NCBI RefSeq assembly: GCF_000426525.1
Contig: NZ_AUFN01000014.1
Location: forward strand, 1 to 64,000
From: Nocardioides alkalitolerans DSM 16699
GTDB lineage: Bacteria > Actinomycetota > Actinomycetes > Propionibacteriales > Nocardioidaceae
Length of the DNA: 64,000 nucleotides
Reading direction: 5' to 3'
Shown here: one piece after another, positions 31,511-40,028 of the stretch
How positions within the stretch are numbered: position 1 is the first letter of the stretch
How the letters are laid out: every line of letters starts with the position of its first letter
Program-made: the position numbers and the translations under genes
Notes under the pieces: generated by a model
Seen by the model: the letters and a program-made list of their open reading frames with translations, nothing else
Databases searched by the model: none
Told to the model about the DNA's origin: nothing

Positions 31511-32134
31511 TCAGCCCTGCTCGGCGGCCGCCTCGGCGAGGGCCTGGCGCCGGACGACCCAGATGCGCTGCCCCACGGTGACCGTGCTGGCCGCGGCCAG
31601 CGCCCACAGCGTGACCTCCATGAGGATCGGCAGGCCGAACATGCCCGAGAGGCCCGTCATCACGAGGATCGCCACGAGGCGGTCCGCGCGCTCGGCGATG
31701 CCGACCTTGGCGTCGAAGCCGAGGCCCTCGGCCTTCGACCGCGCGTACGACGTGACGCCGCCCATCACCAGGCAGAGCAGGCAGAGCACGAGGTAGAGGT
31801 CCGAGTCGCCGGGGCCGGCGTAGTACATCGCGAGGCCGCCGAAGATCGCGCCGTCGCCGATGCGGTCGAGCGTCGAGTCGAGGAACGCGCCGAACTTGCT
31901 GCTGCGACCCGTCTCCCGCGCCATGAACCCGTCGAGCAGGTCGGAGAACACGAAGGCGGTGATGAAGAGGACGCCGATCAGCAGCTCGCCCTGCGGGAAG
32001 AAGATGACCGCACCGGCACAGACACCGATCGTGCCGACGAGCGTGACGGCGTCGGGGCTCACCCCGCGACGGATGAGGAAGCGGGCGATCGGCGAGAGGA
32101 GGCGGGTCCAGAACCCGCGGAAGCGTTCGAGCAT
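31511..32134 (-). CDS. pgsA: CDP-alcohol phosphatidyltransferase, probable phosphatidylinositol phosphate synthase
   Basis: This enzyme transfers a phosphatidyl group from CDP-diacylglycerol, in actinobacteria to inositol 1-phosphate. The 207-residue membrane protein has the signature DLLDGFMARETGR followed by SKFGAFLDSTLDR, matching D-x2-D-G-x2-A-R-x8-G-x3-D-x3-D, and about six TM segments. The place downstream of thrS and HIT matches M. tuberculosis pgsA1 (Rv2612c), and an inositol monophosphatase lies next to it. The acyltransferase and PimA genes that follow in mycobacteria are absent. Confidence 0.85.
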   Translation of the reverse strand: MLERFRGFWTRLLSPIARFLIRRGVSPDAVTLVGTIGVCAGAVIFFPQGELLIGVLFITAFVFSDLLDGFMARETGRSSKFGAFLDSTLDRIGDGAIFGGLAMYYAGPGDSDLYLVLCLLCLVMGGVTSYARSKAEGLGFDAKVGIAERADRLVAILVMTGLSGMFGLPILMEVTLWALAAASTVTVGQRIWVVRRQALAEAAAEQG

Positions 32135-32146
32135 GGTGGCAGCAGG

Positions 32147-32947
32147 TTAACGGCCCGCGAGCGCGGCGCACGCCTCGGCCACGGCGGTCGGCGCGCCCAC
32201 GGCGTACCAGTCGACCCCGCCCGCCTGCTCGTGGCGCGTGCGCCCGCCGACCCCGCGCACGAGGGCGGCGCCCGGCAGCTCGTCCCACAGCGGCACCGAG
32301 TGCTGGAAGACGAGCCCGAGCCGGCCCCGCGCCACGGCGGTCGCGTCCATGCTCCCGGAGCCCAGCATCCGCACGGCCGCCGCCCGCGCCGTCGCGCGGC
32401 CGAACGCCTGCCCGGCCTCCCCCGCCAGCGCCCTCGGGTGGAAGTACGTCGCCGCGCACGCACGCTCCAGGGGTACGTCGACCAGCGGCGGCAGGGCGAC
32501 GCCGTTGCAGGTGGTCGGGAGCCCGGGCCCGCCGACGAACAGCTCGTCGTCGTGCGGGTGGTAGACCGCACCCAGCACCAGCTCGCCGTCGTCGACCAGC
32601 GCGAGGGCCGAGCACCACCACGAGAGGCCGGAGAGGAAGTTGTAGGTGCCGTCGACGGGGTCGATCACCCAGCGCCGGCCCGTCGTGCCGGGCTCGTCGA
32701 CGCCCTCCTCCCCCAGCAGTCCGTCACCGGGACGCTCGGTGCGCAGGCGGCTCGCGACCAGCTCCTCCGCCGCGTGGTCGGCCGCGGTCACGACGTCCGA
32801 GACCGACGTCTTCTGCTCGACGTCCAGGCCCTCGACCCCGGCGTCCCGCATCGTCGCGGCCAGCCGCCCGGCCGCCCTGACCACGTCGGCGGCCAGGCGC
32901 ACGTCGTCCGCGTCCACCGCGGGGCCGGCCCCCACCTCGAGGCTCAC
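32147..32947 (-). CDS. Inositol monophosphatase-family phosphatase
   Basis: The 266-residue protein has the Li+-sensitive phosphatase metal sites: GLLGEEG, WVIDPVDGTYNFL and WDELPGAALV. Substrate may be inositol 1-phosphate, histidinol phosphate or a sugar bisphosphate; family membership alone does not decide. Its place between HIT and PIP synthase argues for inositol phosphate. The start is GTG 32947, overlapping the HIT stop (GTGA), and 12 nt separate its stop from pgsA. It is an addition relative to the mycobacterial order. Confidence 0.82.
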   Translation of the reverse strand: MSLEVGAGPAVDADDVRLAADVVRAAGRLAATMRDAGVEGLDVEQKTSVSDVVTAADHAAEELVASRLRTERPGDGLLGEEGVDEPGTTGRRWVIDPVDGTYNFLSGLSWWCSALALVDDGELVLGAVYHPHDDELFVGGPGLPTTCNGVALPPLVDVPLERACAATYFHPRALAGEAGQAFGRATARAAAVRMLGSGSMDATAVARGRLGLVFQHSVPLWDELPGAALVRGVGGRTRHEQAGGVDWYAVGAPTAVAEACAALAGR

Positions 32948-33474
32948 GAGGGCCAGGCCCCGGCGAGCAGGTCCCGCGTCTCCTCCAGCAGCTGGGGCAG
33001 CATCTTGGTGCCGCCCAGCACCGTCATGAAGTTCGCGTCGCCCGACCACCGCGGCACGACGTGCTGGTGCAGGTGGGCCGCCAGCGAGCCGCCGGCCGCG
33101 GCGCCGAGGTTGAGGCCGACGTTGAAGGCGTTCGGGTCCGCCACCGAACGGATCGCTCGGATCGCGTCCTGCGTCATCCGGGCCACCTCGACCGTCTCGT
33201 CCTCCGTCAGGTCCGTGTAGTCGGCGACGTGCCGGTTCGGCAGCACCATCAGGTGCCCGGGGTTATACGGGTAGAGGTTCAGGACGGCGAACGTCGTCTC
33301 CCCCCGCGCCACCACGAGGTCCTCGGCGTCCTGGCCCGCCGCCGCGACCATGCGGCAGAACGGGCAGCCGGGGTCGCGTGGCGGCGCCTGGTCGTCGGCG
33401 GCCTCGCCCGCGCCACGGATGTAGGCCATGCGGTAGGGCGTGTACAGGCGCATCAGGCCGTCGGGGTCGGGCAC
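32944..33474 (-). CDS. HIT-family nucleotide hydrolase or phosphorylase
   Basis: The 176-residue protein carries the histidine triad HLHQHVVPRW and an N-terminal CPFC that, with a downstream His, can bind zinc. Between them lies YPYNPGHLMVLPNRHVADY. In M. tuberculosis the syntenic Rv2613c is an AP4A phosphorylase, so a role in dinucleoside polyphosphate turnover is likely. GTG 33474 is used, with GAGAG upstream; an internal ATG at 33453 is possible. A 10-bp tandem repeat precedes the gene. Confidence 0.88.
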   Translation of the reverse strand: MPDPDGLMRLYTPYRMAYIRGAGEAADDQAPPRDPGCPFCRMVAAAGQDAEDLVVARGETTFAVLNLYPYNPGHLMVLPNRHVADYTDLTEDETVEVARMTQDAIRAIRSVADPNAFNVGLNLGAAAGGSLAAHLHQHVVPRWSGDANFMTVLGGTKMLPQLLEETRDLLAGAWPS

Positions 33475-33496
33475 GTCTCTCGTCCTCCTGCTCGGT

Positions 33497-33536
33497 GCTG
33501 CTGGGGGCTGCTGGGGGCTGCTGGGGGCTGCTCGGG
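33497..33536. repeat. 10-bp tandem repeat in the leader of the HIT gene
   Basis: Three perfect copies of GCTGCTGGGG are followed by GCTGCTCGGG and preceded by a weaker copy at 33487. It lies in the 78-bp gap upstream of HIT and can change length by slippage. Confidence 0.85.
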
Positions 33537-33552
33537 TACGGGTCGTGCCTGG

Positions 33553-34542
33553 TCAGTAGCGGTGGAACCACCGGTCGAGGTCACCGGCGACCCCGGGACA
33601 GGTGACGTTCTGGTCGCGCTCGTCGGCCACCCACTGCGCCAGGACCGGCGTACCACCCTGGATCGACCAGCGGGGGCCGCAGCGCTCGAGGGCCTCGTCC
33701 CGCGACGTGTGGCCGGCCGCCCGCCACTCCGGGATGCCGAGCTCGAGGTCGCCGACGACCTGCGTCCAGAGGTACGGCGTCGAGTAGACGCCGATCTCCA
33801 GACCGGCGTCGGTGTAGCCGCGGGCGAGGCCGCGCACGACGGCGGCGTTGGCGGCCTCGTCGCCGCTCCACTCGAAGTCGGGCACGGGCTCGACGTCGAT
33901 CCACACGATCGGCGAGACGAACCCCGACGCCTCCATCGACGCGAGGTTGAACAGCGCCTGCTGGTAGCCGGTGTTCTCCAGCCGGCCCGTCGTCGTACCG
34001 GCGTCGAAGGGGCCGTCGCCGCCGTGACGGGCGAGGGTGGCGTCGTCGGGGAAGCTCGCGACGGCGTACGCCGAGATCAGCAGCCCGCGATCGCGCACCC
34101 ATGCCACCTGGTCGGCCAGGCACGGGTTCGGGTGGAAGCCGGGCCCGTTGGTGAGGCCGACCACGACGTACTCCGCCTCGGGCAGCGGCATCGGCATGCC
34201 GAGGCTGCGCTTCTGCGGGATCCCCAGGCCGGGCGGGCACTGGGGCCAGCTGATGTCGCCGCCGAGGACGGCCTCGCCGGCCGACCGGGCCTCGTCGTCC
34301 GCCAGCTGCTCGGCGAGCTCGGCCAGGCCGGGAGCCTCCGCCCCGGGCGCCGCGGCCTCACCGCTCTCGGCGGGGGTCGACGGGACAGGTGTGCCCGTCG
34401 TCGGCGTGGCCGGCATGGCCGGCGAGGTGGGTGCGACGTCCGCGGCGTCGTCCGCCGAGGAGCCTGCGCCGCAGGCCGCGAGCGCCGACGCCAGGACGAG
34501 GGCACAGAGGCCCGTCCGGACGCCGGCGCCGCGGCCGCGCAC
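33553..34542 (-). CDS. Lipoprotein with GH25/DUF1906-like glycosidase domain
   Basis: A 329-residue exported protein. The lipobox LASALAAC places the lipid on Cys24. After a Thr/Pro/Ala-rich linker (25-95) comes a TIM-barrel-like domain starting GGDISWPQCPPG, with GYQQALFNLASME, SPIVWIDVEPVPDFEW (acidic pair) and IGVYSTPYLWTQVVGD, similar to lysozyme-like GH25/DUF1906 folds. It may cut peptidoglycan or another wall glycan. It begins at GTG 34542, 1 nt after the thrS stop, so it is co-transcribed with a tRNA synthetase, an odd partnership not seen in the mycobacterial order. Confidence 0.7.
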   Translation of the reverse strand: MRGRGAGVRTGLCALVLASALAACGAGSSADDAADVAPTSPAMPATPTTGTPVPSTPAESGEAAAPGAEAPGLAELAEQLADDEARSAGEAVLGGDISWPQCPPGLGIPQKRSLGMPMPLPEAEYVVVGLTNGPGFHPNPCLADQVAWVRDRGLLISAYAVASFPDDATLARHGGDGPFDAGTTTGRLENTGYQQALFNLASMEASGFVSPIVWIDVEPVPDFEWSGDEAANAAVVRGLARGYTDAGLEIGVYSTPYLWTQVVGDLELGIPEWRAAGHTSRDEALERCGPRWSIQGGTPVLAQWVADERDQNVTCPGVAGDLDRWFHRY

Positions 34543-34543
34543 G

Positions 34544-36532
34544 TCAGACCTGCGCGCGCGAGGAGATCGCGGCGGCGACCCGCTCGATGGCCTCGTCGAT
34601 CGGGACGCCGTTGTCCTGGCGCCCGTCGCGGTAGCGGAACGACACCGCGCCGGCGGCGACGTCGTCGTGACCCGCGATCACCATGAACGGCACCTTCTGC
34701 AGCTGCGCGTTGCGGATCTTCTTCTGCATGCGGTCGGTCGAGTCGTCGACCTCGACGCGGATGCCGCGCGCCTTCATCTGCTTCGCCACGTCGTACAGGT
34801 AGTCCTCGTGGTCGGCGGCCACGGGGATGCCCTGCACCTGGACCGGGGCGAGCCAGGGCGGGAACGCGCCGGCGTAGTGCTCCACCAGCACGCCGAGGAA
34901 CCGCTCGATCGAGCCGAACTTCGCCGAGTGGATCATCACCGGCTGCTTGCGCGTGCCGTCGGCGGCCTGGTAGGTGAGGTCGAAGCCCTGGGGCTGGTTG
35001 AAGTCGTACTGGATCGTCGACATCTGCCAGGTGCGGCCGATCGCGTCCTTCGCCTGCACCGAGACCTTGGGGCCGTAGAACGCGGCGCCGCCCGGGTCGG
35101 GCACGAGGTCGAGACCCGACTCCTCGCACGCCGTGCGGAGCACGTCGGTGGCGTTGTCCCACTGCTCCTGCGAGCCGACGAACTTGTCGGGCTTGGAGTC
35201 GTCACGGGTCGACAGCTCGAGGTAGAAGTCGTCCAGCCCGAAGTCGCGCAGCAGCCCGAGCACGAAGTCGAGCAGGTGCTTGATCTCGCCCGGCGCCTGC
35301 TCCTCGGTGACGTAGGAGTGCGAGTCGTCCTGGGCGAACCCGCGCACGCGGGTCAGGCCGTGGATGACGCCCGACTTCTCGTAGCGGTAGACGTGGCCGA
35401 ACTCGAAGAGCCGCAGCGGCAGCTCGCGGTAGGACCGTCCGCGCGACCGGAAGATCAGGTTGTGCATCGGGCAGTTCATGGCCTTGAGGTAGTAGTTCGC
35501 ACCCTCGAACTCCATCGGCGGGAACATGCCGTCGGCGTAGTAGGGCAGGTGCCCCGAGAGGTGGAACGTCTGCTCCTTGGAGATGTGGGGGGTGCCGACG
35601 TAGTCGAAGCCCTCCTCGATGTGCCGACGGCGGACGTAGTCCTCCATCTCGCGCTTGATCACCCCGCCCTTGGGGTGGAAGACCGGCAGGCCGGAGCCGA
35701 TCTCGTCGGGGAAGCTGAAGAGGTCGAGGTCGCGGCCGAGCTTGCGGTGGTCGCGCTTCTCGGCCTCGGCGATGCGCTCCAGGTAGGCCTCGAGCGCCTC
35801 CTTCGACTCCCACGCGGTGCCGTAGATGCGCTGCAGCTGCTTGTTCTTCTCGTCGCCGCGCCAGTAGGCCGCGGCCGAGCGCATCAGCTTGAACGCCGGG
35901 ATGCGCTTGGTGGTGGGCAGGTGCGGGCCGCGGCAGAGGTCCTTCCAGGCGACCTCGCCCGACCGGTTGATGTTGTCGTAGATCGTCAGCTCGCCCGCGC
36001 CGACCTCGACGCTCGCACCCTCGGCGGCGTCGTCCGACCTCCCGGACCCCTTGAGCCCGATGAGCTCGAGCTTGTAGGGCTCGTCGACGAGCTCGGTGAG
36101 GGCGTCGGCGTCGGTGGTGACGCGGCGGGAGAACCGCTGGTTCTCCTTGATGATCTTGCGCATCCGCGACTCGATCTTGTCGAGGTCGGCGGGCTGGAAC
36201 GGCGTGGGCACGTCGAAGTCGTAGTAGAAGCCGTCGGTGATCGGCGGGCCGATGCCGAGCTTCGCCTCGGGGAAGAGGTCCTGGACCGCCTGCGCCATCA
36301 CGTGCGCGGCGGAGTGCCGCAGGATGTCGTGGCCGTCCGCCGAGTCGATGGCCACGCCCTCGACCTCGTCGCCGGCGGCGAGCTCGTAGGAGAGGTCCTT
36401 GAGGTCGCCCCCGACGCGGGCCGCGACGACGTCGGCGTCGTCGCTGAACAGCTCCCAGGCCTTGGTGCCCGTCGTGACCGTCCGCTCCTCACGCGCGTCG
36501 GCGTGGATGCGGGTGATCAAGATGTCGGACAC
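34544..36532 (-). CDS. thrS: Threonine–tRNA ligase
   Basis: ThrRS of 662 residues with TGS domain (1-65), the editing domain containing [12 protein letters not shown] (zinc-type HxxxH), class II catalytic core ([44 protein letters not shown]) and C-terminal anticodon domain ([16 protein letters not shown]). The catalytic zinc Cys is in AMNCPMH. GTG 36532 is the start, because AGGAG lies 8 nt upstream; the open frame extends to 36598 without support. No T-box leader is visible; TAGCAT about 68 bp upstream is a likely -10. Confidence 0.96.
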   Translation of the reverse strand: MSDILITRIHADAREERTVTTGTKAWELFSDDADVVAARVGGDLKDLSYELAAGDEVEGVAIDSADGHDILRHSAAHVMAQAVQDLFPEAKLGIGPPITDGFYYDFDVPTPFQPADLDKIESRMRKIIKENQRFSRRVTTDADALTELVDEPYKLELIGLKGSGRSDDAAEGASVEVGAGELTIYDNINRSGEVAWKDLCRGPHLPTTKRIPAFKLMRSAAAYWRGDEKNKQLQRIYGTAWESKEALEAYLERIAEAEKRDHRKLGRDLDLFSFPDEIGSGLPVFHPKGGVIKREMEDYVRRRHIEEGFDYVGTPHISKEQTFHLSGHLPYYADGMFPPMEFEGANYYLKAMNCPMHNLIFRSRGRSYRELPLRLFEFGHVYRYEKSGVIHGLTRVRGFAQDDSHSYVTEEQAPGEIKHLLDFVLGLLRDFGLDDFYLELSTRDDSKPDKFVGSQEQWDNATDVLRTACEESGLDLVPDPGGAAFYGPKVSVQAKDAIGRTWQMSTIQYDFNQPQGFDLTYQAADGTRKQPVMIHSAKFGSIERFLGVLVEHYAGAFPPWLAPVQVQGIPVAADHEDYLYDVAKQMKARGIRVEVDDSTDRMQKKIRNAQLQKVPFMVIAGHDDVAAGAVSFRYRDGRQDNGVPIDEAIERVAAAISSRAQV

Positions 36533-36599
36533 AGGGGTGCTCCTGGGGTCTCGGTGGGTACGGCGGACGTCCGCGCGCCGGTGCGGCGGACCGGGCACG

Positions 36600-36605
36600 A
36601 TGCTA
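36600..36605 (-). promoter_or_regulatory. Probable -10 of thrS
   Basis: TAGCAT on the minus strand lies about 67 nt before GTG 36532. No clear -35 is seen. Confidence 0.4.
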
Positions 36606-36663
36606 TCGGCACCCGGCCACGCCCTTCCCCCCGGTTTCGCCCCGGCGCGGCCACGTCCCGCCG

Positions 36664-36669
36664 TACCCT
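36664..36669 (+). promoter_or_regulatory. -10 of small zinc-site membrane protein 1, leaderless start
   Basis: TACCCT is followed after 6 nt by GTG 36676. Confidence 0.5.
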
Positions 36670-36675
36670 GCCGTG

Positions 36676-37044
36676 GTGAAGCAGCCCGTCCAGCGCTCCA
36701 GCGCCCCGCCCGTCGACCGTTGCGCGCTGTGCCGCGTGCCCGTGGACCTCACCGACGGCATGACCGTGCGGCTCCAGCTCGCCCGCGGACTGGACGACGG
36801 GGTCAAGGACCCCGAGCGCGGCACGGAGACGGCCGCGCAGTGGAGCCGGTACTACGGCGCCAGCTTCTGCGACCTCGAGCACGCCCGGACCTGGATGGCG
36901 GACGCCGACCTGCCGCCCCACACCTGGACGAAGGGCGGCGAGGAGCTCGGCAACCTCGCGGCGATCGCCTTCATGGTGGTGGTCGCCGCCGTCCTGGGTC
37001 TCGTCGGGTACGGCGGCTACCACCTCTGGCTCGAGCTGTTCTGA
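36676..37044 (+). CDS. Small membrane protein with Cys4/His-type zinc site, paralogue 1
   Basis: I do not recognise a named family. The 122-residue protein has CALC (Cys16, Cys19), then [18 protein letters not shown], a spacer, and [11 protein letters not shown] (Cys65, His69), which could bind one zinc, and ends with one TM helix (about 95-118) and a very short tail. The start GTG 36676 is favoured over GTG 36673 by the -10 spacing. A second gene of the same plan lies at 37841. The soluble part should be cytosolic if the helix is a tail anchor. Confidence 0.7.
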   Translation: MKQPVQRSSAPPVDRCALCRVPVDLTDGMTVRLQLARGLDDGVKDPERGTETAAQWSRYYGASFCDLEHARTWMADADLPPHTWTKGGEELGNLAAIAFMVVVAAVLGLVGYGGYHLWLELF

Positions 37045-37063
37045 GCCCCGGGCCCGGCCGCCC

Positions 37064-37750
37064 TCAGGCCATGTCGCGGTAGCGCTGCGCCGCCGCGAGC
37101 TTCTCCGCGAGCAGCTCCGGGGTGGCGGGACGCGGGTGCTCCCAGTCGTCGCCGTCGACGTAGACCCCGGCGTACGCCGTCGTGTCCCGCTGGTAGCGCC
37201 AGCCCTCGGCCAGCGGACCCACGTCGTACGCGTCGTAGCCCAGCGAGTCGAGCAGCTCGGCGACCTCCGCCTTGGCGGCCATGTCGTCGCCCGCGATGGC
37301 CAGGACGCTGCGGTCCTCCGCGCCGCTCGGGCGGGCCAGCGAGAGCAGGTGCTCGAAGTAGATGTTGTTGAAGCCCTTCACGACCGACGACTCCGGCAGG
37401 TGGGCCTGCAGCAGCTCGCTCGTCGTGGTGCTCTCGTCGTCGAGCTCGGCGATGTGGCCGTCGCGCTCCGGGTAGTAGTTGTTCGTGTCGATGACGACCT
37501 TGCCGCGCAGCGGCTCCTCCGGCACCTCGCGGTAGGCCTTCAGGGGCACCGTGACGACGACGATGTCGCCCGCCTCGGCGGCCTCCTGCGCCGTCGCCGC
37601 GCGCGCGTGGTCGCCGAGCTCCGCGACGAGGTCGTCGAGCGTCTCCGGCCCGCGGCTGTTGCTCAGCACGACGTCGTGGCCGGCCGCGACCGCGAGACGC
37701 GCGACGGTGCTGCCGATGTTCCCTGCTCCGATGAGTCCGATGGTGGTCAT
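37064..37750 (-). CDS. F420-dependent NADP reductase-like oxidoreductase
   Basis: A 228-residue Rossmann protein of the COG2085 group. The dinucleotide loop is GLIGAGNIGSTVARLA, followed by VVLSNSRGPETLDD, where Ser-Arg suggests NADP(H). DTNNYYPERDG and VKGFNNIYFEHL match this family. Many relatives are annotated as F420:NADP oxidoreductases, but some do not use F420, so the cofactor is open. It lies opposite to, and between, the two paralogous zinc/TM genes and has no partner on its strand nearby. Confidence 0.78.
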   Translation of the reverse strand: MTTIGLIGAGNIGSTVARLAVAAGHDVVLSNSRGPETLDDLVAELGDHARAATAQEAAEAGDIVVVTVPLKAYREVPEEPLRGKVVIDTNNYYPERDGHIAELDDESTTTSELLQAHLPESSVVKGFNNIYFEHLLSLARPSGAEDRSVLAIAGDDMAAKAEVAELLDSLGYDAYDVGPLAEGWRYQRDTTAYAGVYVDGDDWEHPRPATPELLAEKLAAAQRYRDMA

Positions 37751-37827
37751 GAGGGTGGAACGGGCGCGGGGGCGCCGTGATTCCGACCGGTGGGGTGAAT
37801 CCGGGGGCGCCCGTGCCGCGGGACGCC

Positions 37828-37833
37828 TAGGTT
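37828..37833 (+). promoter_or_regulatory. -10 of small zinc-site membrane protein 2, leaderless start
   Basis: TAGGTT is followed after 7 nt by GTG 37841. Confidence 0.5.
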
Positions 37834-37840
37834 CGTGCGG

Positions 37841-38245
37841 GTGGACGAGAAGGGTGCCGGCGACGAGCCGCCCGGCGCACGGCGCGACCGGGCCCGTCAG
37901 GATGACGCCGGCTGCGCGGTGTGCGGGCGCAAGGTCGACCTGCGGGACGGGACCGCCGTGCGGCTCTTCCTCTCCCGGGGCTACGACCCGCGGGAGGACG
38001 AGGACCTTGAGGACGCGTACGACGCGGACTGGGTCGACCGACGGACGGCCTCGTTCTGCTCGGCCGCCCACGCGACGGACTGGATGCGTGCGGCCGAGCT
38101 CGCCGACGAGGACTGGGTCCCGCGGGCCGAGGGCGTTGCCGACGAGGACCACCTCGGTTGCTTCCTCGGGTTCCTGCTCCTGGTGCTGACCGGCCTGGTG
38201 CTCGTGGTCGTCGGCCTCGTCACCGTCGTCCGGGCGCTCGGCTGA
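37841..38245 (+). CDS. Small membrane protein with Cys4/His-type zinc site, paralogue 2
   Basis: The 134-residue protein repeats the plan of the gene at 36676: CAVC (Cys25, Cys28), KVDLRDGTAVRLFLSRG, SFCSAAHATDWM (Cys73, His77) and a C-terminal TM helix (about 108-131). The Cys-to-Cys distances (46 and 45 residues) agree between the two. The N-terminal tail is longer and charged. Both genes are predicted to be leaderless. Function is unknown; the pair probably arose by local duplication with later insertion or inversion of the oxidoreductase gene. Confidence 0.7.
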   Translation: MDEKGAGDEPPGARRDRARQDDAGCAVCGRKVDLRDGTAVRLFLSRGYDPREDEDLEDAYDADWVDRRTASFCSAAHATDWMRAAELADEDWVPRAEGVADEDHLGCFLGFLLLVLTGLVLVVVGLVTVVRALG

Positions 38246-38258
38246 GCAGCTGGCTCAG
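38242..38258. terminator. Short hairpin holding both stop codons of a convergent pair
   Basis: CTGAGC and GCTCAG flank a 5-nt loop. The TGA of the plus-strand gene and the TCA (minus-strand TGA) of the SDR gene are in the arms. Confidence 0.4.
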
Positions 38259-38920
38259 ACGCTCGCCGAGAACCCGCCGTCGGTGCGGAGCAGCTGCCCG
38301 GAGACCCAGCGGCCCTCCGGGGAGATCAGGAACCCGACCACGCCGGCGATGTCGGCGGGCGTCCCGAGGCGGCCGAGCGGGTGGTAGGGCTCGAGCGAGC
38401 CCCGGAGGTCGTCGTCCATCCACCCGGTGTCGATCGGGCCGGGGTTGACGACGTTCGCCGAGATCCCCCGGGGTCCGAGCTCGCGGGCGGCCGAGATCAC
38501 GATGCGGTCGAGGGCGCCCTTGGACGCGCCGTACGGCAGGTTGCCCGTCGTGTGGTCGCTGGTGAGCGCGACCACGGCGCCGCCACCCTCCGGCACCTGC
38601 CGCGCGAAGGCGGCGATGAGCAGGAGGCTGGCGCGGGCGTTGACGGCGACGTGGCGGTCGAAGCTCTCGGCGGTGGTGTCGAGGATGCCCGACTCGACGC
38701 CGTGCGCGTGGCTGAGCACGAGGGCGCTGATCGGGCCGTGGTCCCGCACGACCGCCCGGACCAGCTCGTCGGGTCCGGTGGCGGTGGCGAGGTCGCACGG
38801 GTAGTCGGCGCCGTCGAGGTCGCTGGTGGCGACCTCCCAGCCGCGGGCGGACAGGCGCGGCGCGAGGCCGGCGGCGATGCTCGTGGACCGGGCGGCGCCG
38901 GTGAGGAGGACGAGGGGCAC
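38255..38920 (-). CDS. Short-chain dehydrogenase/reductase
   Basis: A 221-residue SDR with an unusual N-terminal loop (TGAARSTSIAAGLA), Asp after the second strand (ATSDLDGAD), NARASLLL, the catalytic YGASKGAL and NVVNPGPIDTGWM. The end GRWVSGQLLRTDGGFSASV is typical of FabG-like enzymes. It is slightly short for the family. Substrate cannot be told. The start is GTG 38920, 6 nt after TACTGT, giving a leaderless mRNA. Confidence 0.85.
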   Translation of the reverse strand: MPLVLLTGAARSTSIAAGLAPRLSARGWEVATSDLDGADYPCDLATATGPDELVRAVVRDHGPISALVLSHAHGVESGILDTTAESFDRHVAVNARASLLLIAAFARQVPEGGGAVVALTSDHTTGNLPYGASKGALDRIVISAARELGPRGISANVVNPGPIDTGWMDDDLRGSLEPYHPLGRLGTPADIAGVVGFLISPEGRWVSGQLLRTDGGFSASV

Positions 38921-38926
38921 GCGCCG

Positions 38927-38932
38927 ACAGTA
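38927..38932 (-). promoter_or_regulatory. -10 of the SDR gene, leaderless start
   Basis: TACTGT on the minus strand lies 6 nt before GTG 38920. Confidence 0.5.
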
Positions 38933-38979
38933 GTCAGCCCGGCGTGCCCGGGCGACGACGGCCGGCGCGGGGGGCGGAC

Positions 38980-39960
38980 CTAGACCGGGAAGACCACGCC
39001 GAGCTGGCGCCGTACCTCGTCGAGCTGGCCCATCAGGGTCAGCGTCTGTGCGTGCGGCACGAGCGGGCTCTCGGTGAGGCCGGCGGCCAGGCACCGCTCG
39101 ACCTCGACGATCTCGTTGCCGTAGCCCGAGCCGATCACGGGCTCGGCGCCCTCGATCCGCACCGGGTCACCCCCGCCCACCGGTGTGAACACGGCGCTCT
39201 CGGGGTGGTGGAACGGCGGCGTCAGCTCGAGGAGACCGCGGTCGGTGGCGACGCTGGCGGTCCGACCCGACCACGACGTCATGGAGGCTGTCATCGTGGC
39301 CAGCGCACCGCCCGGGTAGGAGCCGACCACGGCGGTGTCGAGGTCGATGCCCCGGTCCGACAACGTGGCGCGGCCGGTGAGGCCCTCCGCCTCGCCGAGC
39401 AGCAGGTGGGCCAGCGTCAGCGGGTAGATGCCCATGTCGAGCAGCGCGCTCGCCCCCAGCGCCGGGTCGAGGAGCCGGTCGCCCGGGTCGGCGTCGACGA
39501 CGAAGCCGAGCTCGGCGTGGAGGTGGCGCGGAGTGCCGAGCTCGCCGGACGCCAGCCGCTCGGCGACCGCGCGCACGACGGGGTGCGTCGCCGTCCACAT
39601 GGCCTCCATGAAGAACAGGCCCCGCTCGACCGCCAGCCCGATCATCTCCACGGAGGCCGCCCGGTCGAGCGCCACCGGCTTCTCGCAGAGCACGTGCTTG
39701 CCGGCCTCGAGCGCGATCCGGACGTGCTCGGGGTGCAGCGAGTGGGGCGACGCGACGTACACGACGTCGACCCCCTCGTCGGCGACGAGCGCCTCGTAGG
39801 AGGCGTGGGCGCGCGGGATGCCGAACTCGGCGGCGAAGGCCGACGCGCTCTCGGCGCTGCGTGAGCCGACAGCGACGGCCTCGGCCCCCGGCACCAGCGC
39901 CAGGTCACGCACGAAGCTGCGCGCGATCTTGCCGGTCGCGAGGATTCCCCAGTTGCTCAT
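38980..39960 (-). CDS. Gfo/Idh/MocA-family oxidoreductase
   Basis: A 326-residue NAD(P)-dependent dehydrogenase. The Rossmann part begins NWGILATGKIARSFV and contains the family signature GKHVLCEKPVALD with the conserved Lys; the C-terminal half (from about 125) is the substrate-binding domain with GASALLDMGIYPLTLAHLL. Relatives act on sugars, inositol or dihydrodiols. GGAAGAGAG precedes ATG 39960. The gene stands between SDR and MFS genes with gaps of about 60 nt on both sides. Confidence 0.87.
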   Translation of the reverse strand: MSNWGILATGKIARSFVRDLALVPGAEAVAVGSRSAESASAFAAEFGIPRAHASYEALVADEGVDVVYVASPHSLHPEHVRIALEAGKHVLCEKPVALDRAASVEMIGLAVERGLFFMEAMWTATHPVVRAVAERLASGELGTPRHLHAELGFVVDADPGDRLLDPALGASALLDMGIYPLTLAHLLLGEAEGLTGRATLSDRGIDLDTAVVGSYPGGALATMTASMTSWSGRTASVATDRGLLELTPPFHHPESAVFTPVGGGDPVRIEGAEPVIGSGYGNEIVEVERCLAAGLTESPLVPHAQTLTLMGQLDEVRRQLGVVFPV

Positions 39961-40028
39961 GTGTCGCTCTCTTCCGCTCCGGTGCGTGACGTGGCGGTCA
40001 GCCTGCCAGACGCCTCGCGCGCCACCGG

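Noticed and set aside
33487..33536. Tandem GCTGCTGGGG copies as CRISPR or a protein repeat
   Set aside because: Units are 10 bp with no spacers and lie outside the supported reading frames.
36533..36675. T-box leader upstream of thrS
   Set aside because: The region is too short and lacks the T-box sequence and specifier stem; a plain -10 is seen instead.
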